NCBI GenBank assembly: GCA_016235125.1
Contig: JACRLZ010000007.1
Location: 186,001-250,000 of the forward strand
Reading direction: 5' to 3'
Origin: Sphingobacteriales bacterium
Lineage (GTDB): Bacteria; Bacteroidota; Bacteroidia; Chitinophagales; Chitinophagaceae
DNA: 64,000 nt
The notes under the pieces were generated by a model. That model made no database searches. It had not been told where the DNA came from and was given only the letters and a program-made list of their open reading frames with translations. Positions within the stretch are counted from its first letter, which is position 1. Every line of letters starts with the position of its first letter. Below are positions 59,113 through 64,000 of the stretch, piece after piece. Both the position numbers and the translations under genes were made by a program.

Positions 59113-61782
59113 TTATTGATTGAGGTTAAGAAGGCTTTCTTCAATGACTTTGATCTTTACTTCAGCATCCGCTTTCTTTTTTCTTTCAATGTCTATCACT
59201 TCTGGTTTGGCATTCTGAACAAATTTTTCGTTGCTGAGTTTTTTTTCAACCGAAGCAAGAAAGCCTTTCAGGTAATCAAGATCTTTTTGTAATTGCTCTT
59301 TTTGTAAAGAGGTATCCAATACAGTTGTTGTTTCAATAAAGAATTTGTCTTTTTGAACCACTACTGTGATGCTGTTGGATATAACATTGTCAGTGTAAGA
59401 GACGGATTCTGCATTTATCTGTTTGCAAAGAATATCCTCAATTGTTTTATAAGAAGATGTGTTTTCGGTTTGAATATGCAGTTTAATGGTTTCTTTTGGT
59501 TTCAGCTGGTTCTTATTCCTTGCATCCCTGATACCCGTGATTACTTCTTTCATCAAATTGCCATTTTGAATAATCCTGTTGTCAATTGTTTGAAGTGCAC
59601 CAGATTGTTTTACGACAAGATCGTCATTTCTTTCTTTCAGCTGATGATAAATATCCTCCGTAACGAATGGCATAAAAGGATGCAGTAACTGCATCAGCTC
59701 TTCAAAGAAGCCGACTGTTTTTTCATACACATCTTTGTCGATGGATTCATTCATTGATGGTTTCACCCACTCAAGATACCAGCTGCAGAAATCGTCCCAG
59801 ATGAGGGAATAAAGGGTTTTTAAAGCTTCACTTAAACGGAAATCTTTGAATTGTGTATCCAGTTCAACCTTTGCTTCGTTCAAACGGTTTTCAAACCATT
59901 GAACTGCAAAATTTGAATCCGTCAGGGCGCTATCGGCGACCTGACGGTTCTCCCACATTTTTACCAGCTTCAGTGCATTCCATATTTTGTTGATGAAGAA
60001 ACTTCCCTGCTTCAGGGTACTCTCTTCTTTTACATCAAAGAGCAGATCATTTCCGGCCGGGGAAGATATCATGATGCCAAACCTAACTGCATCTGCCCCG
60101 TATTTATCAATCAGGCCCAGCAGGTCGGGAGAATTGCCCAACTGCTTGCTCATCTTTCTTCCCGATTCGTCTCTTACAATGCCGGTGAAATAAACTTCGC
60201 TGAAAGGTTTTTCTTTTTTGTATTCAAAACCCGCCATGATCATCCGTGCTACCCAGAAGAAAATAATTTCCGGAGCCGTTACTAAAGTGTTGGTAGGGTA
60301 GTAGTAGTTTACATCTTTGTTATCCGGGTTGCTGTATCCTTTAAAAACTTCAAAAGGCCATAGCCAGGAAGAGAACCAGGTATCCAGGCAATCTTCGTCC
60401 TGTTTCAGCTGACCATTGATTATTGAATATTGATTATTGAATATTTTTTTTGCTTCATCTTCTGTTGCGGCCACCACAAACCTTCCTTCCTCATCATACC
60501 ATGCCGGTATTCTATGTCCCCACCAGAGTTGTCTTGATATGCACCAGTCCCTGATGTTCTCCATCCAGTGCCGGTACAGGTTTTTGAATTTAGCAGGATA
60601 GAATTTTATTTCTTCATCTGCCACAGCTTTCAATGCCGGTCCGTGAATTTTTTTCATATCAACCCACCATTGCATGGAAAGTCGTGGCTCCACCACCACA
60701 TCGGTTCTTTCGCTATAGCCAACTTCGCTGGTATAGTCTTCTGTTTTCAGCAAGTGCCCCTTGGCTTCCAGTTCTTTTACAATTTTTTTTCTTGCTTCGA
60801 ACCGATCTTCCCCGACAAATATTTGTGCAGTTTCATTCAATGTTCCGTCTTCATTAAAAATATCAACTGCTTCAAGGTTATGTTTTTGCCCCAGCACATT
60901 ATCATTCATATCATGAGCAGGGGTGATCTTTAATGCACCGGTGCCGAAGTCCATCGTTACATATTCATCAACAATAATGGGAATGCGGCGATTGATGAGA
61001 GGTACGAATGCAAATTTTCCATGCAGGTGTTTATATCGTTCATCATCCGGGTGCACACAGATGGCTGTGTCACCCATAATGGTCTCGGGTCTTACGGTTG
61101 CAATGGTAACGAAGTCTGAGGTATGAGGCCTGAAATCTGACTTCTGACTTCCGGCCTCCGACTTTGTATCAAGAAAATACTTCAAATAATATAATTTCTG
61201 CTTTGTTTCTTTTCGTATCACTTCTTCATCACTCAGCGCTGTTTTAGCTTTCACATCCCAGTTTATCATTCGCTTGCCCCGGTAGATGTAGCCTTTATTA
61301 TACAGATCAATGAAAACATTTATGACAGAATCATAATAATGAGGGTCCATGGTGAAAGTGGTTCTGTCCCAGTCAAGGCTGCAGCCCAGTTTTTTTAATT
61401 GCTGCAAAATGATTCCACCATATTTTTCTTTCCATTCCCAGGCGTATTCCAAAAACTTATCCCGGCTAAGTGAAGATTTGGCAATTCCCTTTTCACGCAG
61501 CATCTGCACCACTTTGGCTTCGGTAGCTATGGACGCATGGTCGGTTCCCGGAACCCAGCAGGCATTCTTGCCCTGCATTCTTGCCCAGCGCACCAATATA
61601 TCCTGGATTGTGTTGTTCAGGCAGTGACCCATGTGCAGCACACCTGTCACATTTGGAGGGGGAATGACGATTGTATATGGTTCCCTGTCATCGGGTTCGC
61701 TGTGGAAATAGTTTTTATCAAGCCAGTGCCGGTACCATTTTTCTTCAGCCGTTTTATGTTCAAAGTTTTTGCTCAACTCCAT
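59113..61782 (-). CDS. valS: Valyl-tRNA synthetase
   Basis: 889 residues. Class I synthetase: HMGH signature in PPNVTGVLHMGHCLNN (about 40-55), WVPGTDHASIATEAKV, editing domain (about 215-350, TIATVRPETIMGDTAICVHP), DTWFSSWLWPFEVF, and KMSKQLGNS (KMSKS-type, near 537-545). C-terminal arm is a tRNA-binding coiled coil (about 820-889). Two stretches are unlike the family and are coded by heptamer arrays: SEAGSQKSDFRPHTSDF (about 207-223) and NNQYSIINGQL (about 447-457). Both keep the frame. The gene is otherwise complete. Confidence 0.96.
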   Translation of the reverse strand: MELSKNFEHKTAEEKWYRHWLDKNYFHSEPDDREPYTIVIPPPNVTGVLHMGHCLNNTIQDILVRWARMQGKNACWVPGTDHASIATEAKVVQMLREKGIAKSSLSRDKFLEYAWEWKEKYGGIILQQLKKLGCSLDWDRTTFTMDPHYYDSVINVFIDLYNKGYIYRGKRMINWDVKAKTALSDEEVIRKETKQKLYYLKYFLDTKSEAGSQKSDFRPHTSDFVTIATVRPETIMGDTAICVHPDDERYKHLHGKFAFVPLINRRIPIIVDEYVTMDFGTGALKITPAHDMNDNVLGQKHNLEAVDIFNEDGTLNETAQIFVGEDRFEARKKIVKELEAKGHLLKTEDYTSEVGYSERTDVVVEPRLSMQWWVDMKKIHGPALKAVADEEIKFYPAKFKNLYRHWMENIRDWCISRQLWWGHRIPAWYDEEGRFVVAATEDEAKKIFNNQYSIINGQLKQDEDCLDTWFSSWLWPFEVFKGYSNPDNKDVNYYYPTNTLVTAPEIIFFWVARMIMAGFEYKKEKPFSEVYFTGIVRDESGRKMSKQLGNSPDLLGLIDKYGADAVRFGIMISSPAGNDLLFDVKEESTLKQGSFFINKIWNALKLVKMWENRQVADSALTDSNFAVQWFENRLNEAKVELDTQFKDFRLSEALKTLYSLIWDDFCSWYLEWVKPSMNESIDKDVYEKTVGFFEELMQLLHPFMPFVTEDIYHQLKERNDDLVVKQSGALQTIDNRIIQNGNLMKEVITGIRDARNKNQLKPKETIKLHIQTENTSSYKTIEDILCKQINAESVSYTDNVISNSITVVVQKDKFFIETTTVLDTSLQKEQLQKDLDYLKGFLASVEKKLSNEKFVQNAKPEVIDIERKKKADAEVKIKVIEESLLNLNQ
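60410..60444. repeat. Heptamer array inside valS (TGATTAT/TGAATAT)
   Basis: TGACCAT, TGATTAT, TGAATAT, TGATTAT, TGAATAT in phase, then T7. In the gene it encodes NNQYSIINGQ, just before the conserved QDEDCLDTWFSSW. Confidence 0.88.
61114..61162. repeat. Heptamer array inside valS (TCTGAC type)
   Basis: GTCTGAG, GTATGAG, GCCTGAA, ATCTGAC, TTCTGAC, TTCCGGC, CTCCGAC: seven in-phase 7-mers, with the two halves roughly inverted (AAGTCGGAGG.. against AAGTCTGAGG..). Encodes SEAGSQKSDFRPHTSDF at the editing-domain entry. Confidence 0.88.
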
Positions 61783-61887
61783 ACCACTTCGCTTACTGTT
61801 TTAAATCAGCAGCCTGTTAATTAGTTGGCTACATTATTCAAGTAAGGTCGCAAAATTACCGGGTTTTACCCTGATGCAGAAACTACC

Positions 61888-62035
61888 GGGTGCATTTCAA
61901 ATTTCCGCTGATGGCAATTCTACGAAATCCGAATTAGAAACTGCTTCTTCCCCTCCGGTGGAGGGGTGAAAGTAATTTCGCAAAAAGAAATTCTGAAAGG
62001 GGTGGGTCCCACTTACGAAAATTTGAAATGCACCC
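61888..62035. mobile_element. 148-bp MITE with 17-bp inverted ends and 8-bp target duplication
   Basis: GGGTGCATTTCAAATTT at 61888-61904 is the exact reverse complement of AAATTTGAAATGCACCC at 62019-62035. AAACTACC flanks it on both sides (61880-61887 and 62036-62043), as expected for a target duplication; the match reads on as GGGT. The interior holds a CCCCTCCGGTGGAGGGG hairpin. No coding capacity. Confidence 0.82.
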
Positions 62036-62060
62036 AAACTACCGGGTTTTTTCAGAGGGG

Positions 62061-62489
62061 TTAATTGTTGGGGGTCTTTATTTGTTTTTTTACTTCTTCG
62101 CAGATAAATATTTCGCCGTTATAAACCCGGATAATTCCGTAAAATATTTCTTCGAGGGCGGAGGTTTTGGTAAGATAGCCCTTGGCTCCGAGGGCTATCA
62201 TTTTATCGGCATATTTCGGCAGGTTATTTACGGAAAGCCCGATTATTTTAACATCCGGAACTTTTTCAAGCACTTTTTGAGTGACCATAAATCCGTTGAG
62301 GGGAGACATGTTGATATCTACGAGCATTATATCCGGATGCAGTCTTTCTGCTTCATTAATGGCCGAATCCCCGTTTTCACAATCAGCAATGATCTTGAAA
62401 AGGGGATTGTTTTCAAGCAGCGCTTTCCATGATTTGCGGACCGCCTTATGATCGTCAACAAGGATGATCCGGATAGGGGTGTTGAGCAT
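62061..62489 (-). CDS. Receiver-only response regulator (NarL-type receiver)
   Basis: 142 residues from ATG 62489 (a TTG seven codons earlier is possible). Receiver domain: IILVDDHKAVRKSW (acidic pair), DIMLVDINMSPLNGF (phospho-acceptor Asp of LVDI, near 50), IGLSVNNLPKYADKMIALGAKGYLTKTSALEEIFYGI (Thr/Ser and Lys switch residues). The end GEIFICEEVKKQIKTPNN is where a LuxR-type HTH would normally begin, but the gene stops. So it lacks a DNA-binding output, either naturally or through loss; a MITE starts 26 bases beyond its stop. Confidence 0.87.
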   Translation of the reverse strand: MLNTPIRIILVDDHKAVRKSWKALLENNPLFKIIADCENGDSAINEAERLHPDIMLVDINMSPLNGFMVTQKVLEKVPDVKIIGLSVNNLPKYADKMIALGAKGYLTKTSALEEIFYGIIRVYNGEIFICEEVKKQIKTPNN

Positions 62490-62849
62490 TAGTGTGTGTT
62501 TTTTTTTCAATATGTCGGATTCCTCTTAGCCTGTTTCCAAATGGCCCATGTAATACCAGAAAGACTATACTCCGTCCCTTAGAAAAAATCTTTTGATATT
62601 CTCATTTTCTTTGATCTCCGGAGGGATGTTTCCGATGGATGGATAAGGGGGTAAGAGCTATAAATAGTAAAAATACGGAAAATCTAAAGTAATATTACCA
62701 TATGAAACCACCAAGAGTTTTTACTAATTATTTATTAACAGGTGTTAGCTGAGATTGCAGGGGGCGAAAGTGGCCGGCTGACCGCTTGATGATTTCCATC
62801 TATATTCGCAAAAATTTTAAAGCCTTTATTATTTATAAGAATACAGGAT
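62490..62849. other. Intergenic region without recognised genes
   Basis: About 360 bases between divergent starts of the receiver gene and the esterase. AT-rich with no open frame of note, no clear hairpin and no TAnnTTTG box close to the esterase ATG. Promoters of both genes should lie here. Confidence 0.5.
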
Positions 62850-63581
62850 ATGAATAAAGAATTAACGTCGTGGTATAGCCCTTCCCTGAATAAGGAAATG
62901 CCTATCGCTGCGTATGGGGATTATGGATTTGCACTCTTACTGGTTCCCACGGCTGCCGCAGATTATCTCGAATACGAAAGGTTTCAATTGATGAAACACC
63001 TGGAGCCATTCATTAATGCAGGACAGGTAAAAGTTTTTTCTATAGATAGTATTAATAATGAAAGCTGGCTTAATAATAATATAGAACCCTGGATGAAATC
63101 CGTACGCCACCAGCAGTGGAATAACTATGTTTTTGAGGAGGTTGTTCCGTTTATAAGAAATAATACCAGCGCCGAGACCCCTGTCATCACCTGTGGGGCG
63201 TCTTTCGGAGCATTGCACAGCATGAACCTTTTTTTAAAGCGGCCCGATATCATTAACGGTGTTATTGCCATGAGCGGGGTGTATGATCTTACTGAGTATA
63301 CCAAAGGTCATTACGATGACCATGTATATTTTAACAGCCCCATACATTATATTCCAAACCTCTCCGATCATTCCATCCTGGAGCAGATAAGGCGCAGTAA
63401 AAATATTCACATCGTAACGGGAAGTGGTTCGTATGAAGACCCGGGTGCCAGCGGACGTTTTGCCAAAGTACTTTACGATAAGGGCATCTGGTACGAACTG
63501 GATGTATGGGGAGAGGAATGGCCGCATGACTGGGATACATGGCGGGCTATGTTGCCTCATTACCTTGGAACCAAATTTTGA
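62850..63581 (+). CDS. Alpha/beta-hydrolase esterase (esterase D-like)
   Basis: 243 residues. No signal peptide. Nucleophile elbow CGASFGALHSMNLFL (GxSxG, Ser near 116), LVPTAAADYLEYERFQL near the N-terminus, FYxxVxP-like VFEEVVPFIRNN, and WPHDWDTWRAMLPHYL with the catalytic His at the end; the Asp is likely in the GSGSYEDPG loop. Fits the putative-esterase (PF00756-type) family. Substrate unknown. Confidence 0.87.
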   Translation: MNKELTSWYSPSLNKEMPIAAYGDYGFALLLVPTAAADYLEYERFQLMKHLEPFINAGQVKVFSIDSINNESWLNNNIEPWMKSVRHQQWNNYVFEEVVPFIRNNTSAETPVITCGASFGALHSMNLFLKRPDIINGVIAMSGVYDLTEYTKGHYDDHVYFNSPIHYIPNLSDHSILEQIRRSKNIHIVTGSGSYEDPGASGRFAKVLYDKGIWYELDVWGEEWPHDWDTWRAMLPHYLGTKF

Positions 63582-63616
63582 ACCCCCAACTAATCGCTAA
63601 TAGTTGATGATTTCCT

Positions 63617-63656
63617 TCGCCCCTTACCGAAGGCATCCCTACGGGAAAAGGGGAGA
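63617..63656. repeat. CCCCTT/AAGGGG hairpin repeat at the aat 3' end
   Basis: CGCCCCTTACCGAAGGCATC continues to CCTACGGGAAAAGGGGAGAG. The stem pairs CCCCTTacCG with CGggAAAAGGGG approximately. The last codons of aat (SPLFP) lie within it. Could end both convergent genes. Confidence 0.55.
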
Positions 63657-64000
63657 GTAGGCGGATAACAATGTCTGAAGGAGTTGGATGAAATCTTTAC
63701 GTTCAATCATCCGGGCGCCAAAACTTTCAAGATATTCCGTATAAACCTGGCAGTCTATCATGCGGACAGCATCATCCTTAAGAAACTGAACATACTTTAC
63801 AAAAGCATACCGGGAAGCATTGCTCAGTTTGCTGAACATACTCTCGCCGAAAAAAACTTTTCCCAACCTGAGGCCATATAAGCCGCCAACCAGGGTTCCC
63901 TCTTTCCACACTTCGGCGCTGTGGGCATATCCCAGCTCATGCATTTTACAATAAGCTTTTTCCACTTCATCAGTTATCCATGTTCCCTGCTGCCCGGGCC
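63639..64000 (-). CDS. aat: Leucyl/phenylalanyl-tRNA-protein transferase, 3' part
   Basis: Runs in from beyond the right edge; about 120 C-terminal residues are visible. The first codons RPGQQGTWITDEVEKAYCKMHELGYAHSAEVW, then GGLYGLRLGKVFFGESMFS and NASRYAFVKYVQFL, are the Aat core. The enzyme transfers Leu or Phe to N-terminal Arg/Lys in the N-end rule. The final SAYSPLFP is coded by the repeat hairpin and may replace the original tail. Confidence 0.93.
   Translation of the reverse strand, partial: PGQQGTWITDEVEKAYCKMHELGYAHSAEVWKEGTLVGGLYGLRLGKVFFGESMFSKLSNASRYAFVKYVQFLKDDAVRMIDCQVYTEYLESFGARMIERKDFIQLLQTLLSAYSPLFP

Overview
The window looks like a chromosomal segment of a Bacteroidota bacterium, most likely family Chitinophagaceae or a close relative. 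The evidence is: moderate-to-low GC; genes without obvious Shine-Dalgarno sites; promoters of the Bacteroidota type (TTG, about 20 bases, TAnnTTTG) very close to start codons; a type IX secretion component (PorQ-like) and a secreted protease with a type IX C-terminal sorting domain; lipoproteins with Cys-Asn/Ser-Lys after the lipobox; and the conserved parA-parB-DUF5683-dapB gene order. The assignment is by inference from gene content only.

Layout. 1-5.8 kb: partial LamG protein, purB, the futalosine-pathway gene mqnA, two methyltransferases, a second LamG lipoprotein and a heptosyltransferase-like protein. 5.8-12.1 kb: a surface-polysaccharide set (acetyltransferase, dTDP-rhamnose-epimerase-like SDR, GT2, GT4, a large YfhO membrane protein). 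12.1-19 kb: housekeeping (queuosine precursor transporter, NUDIX, CorA, DinB, dapF, nucleoside phosphorylase, tRNA-Cys, HU/SPOR-type protein, FKBP). 19-25.6 kb: sdaA, a PKD lipoprotein, an accessory-looking secreted protein next to a cassette-like non-coding segment, dapB, DUF5683, parB, parA. 25.8-32.7 kb: metallophosphoesterase, two outer-membrane proteins, lon, porQ. 32.7-43.2 kb: one long minus-strand operon for envelope glycoconjugate work (UbiA-like, M42 peptidase, a 56-residue DPGSGS small membrane protein, a NoeA-like methyltransferase, a sulfatase-fold transferase, two tandem paralogous GT-C-like proteins, GT2, DUF2304, PIG-L deacetylase). 43.2-45.2 kb: LuxE-like and TPR proteins. 45.2-45.7 kb: tRNA-Leu(CAG) with a GIY-YIG nuclease gene wedged between the intact tRNA and a duplicated tRNA 5' half. 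45.9-64 kb: secreted M12-like protease, dapD, GT4, threonylcarbamoyl-AMP synthase, CCA-adding enzyme, pRiA4b-like protein, miaA, a large HExxH/TolB-like/barrel protein, PAP2, valS, a receiver-only regulator, an esterase and the 3' part of aat.

Translation is unusually well represented (tRNA-Cys, tRNA-Leu, tsaC, cca, miaA, valS, aat), as is the diaminopimelate branch (dapF, dapB, dapD, in three separate places).

The most striking layer is non-genic. The window is peppered with short repeat elements of at least six kinds: heptamer-phased inverted arrays, octamer-phased CACAAAG/CACATAG inverted elements, a GAGGTACGAGGCATCTC element, 20-24 bp perfect palindromes, GC-rich CCCCGATATATCGGGG hairpins, and two MITE-like elements with terminal inverted repeats. 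Several have entered genes: two heptamer arrays lie in frame inside valS, a GC-rich repeat lies in frame in cca, and a 20-bp palindrome sits cleanly inside the tRNA-Leu half copy. Other heptamer arrays lie just upstream of genes and seem to supply the -33 TTG of their promoters. The compact GIY-YIG/tRNA-Leu element is the best candidate for an undescribed mobile system.
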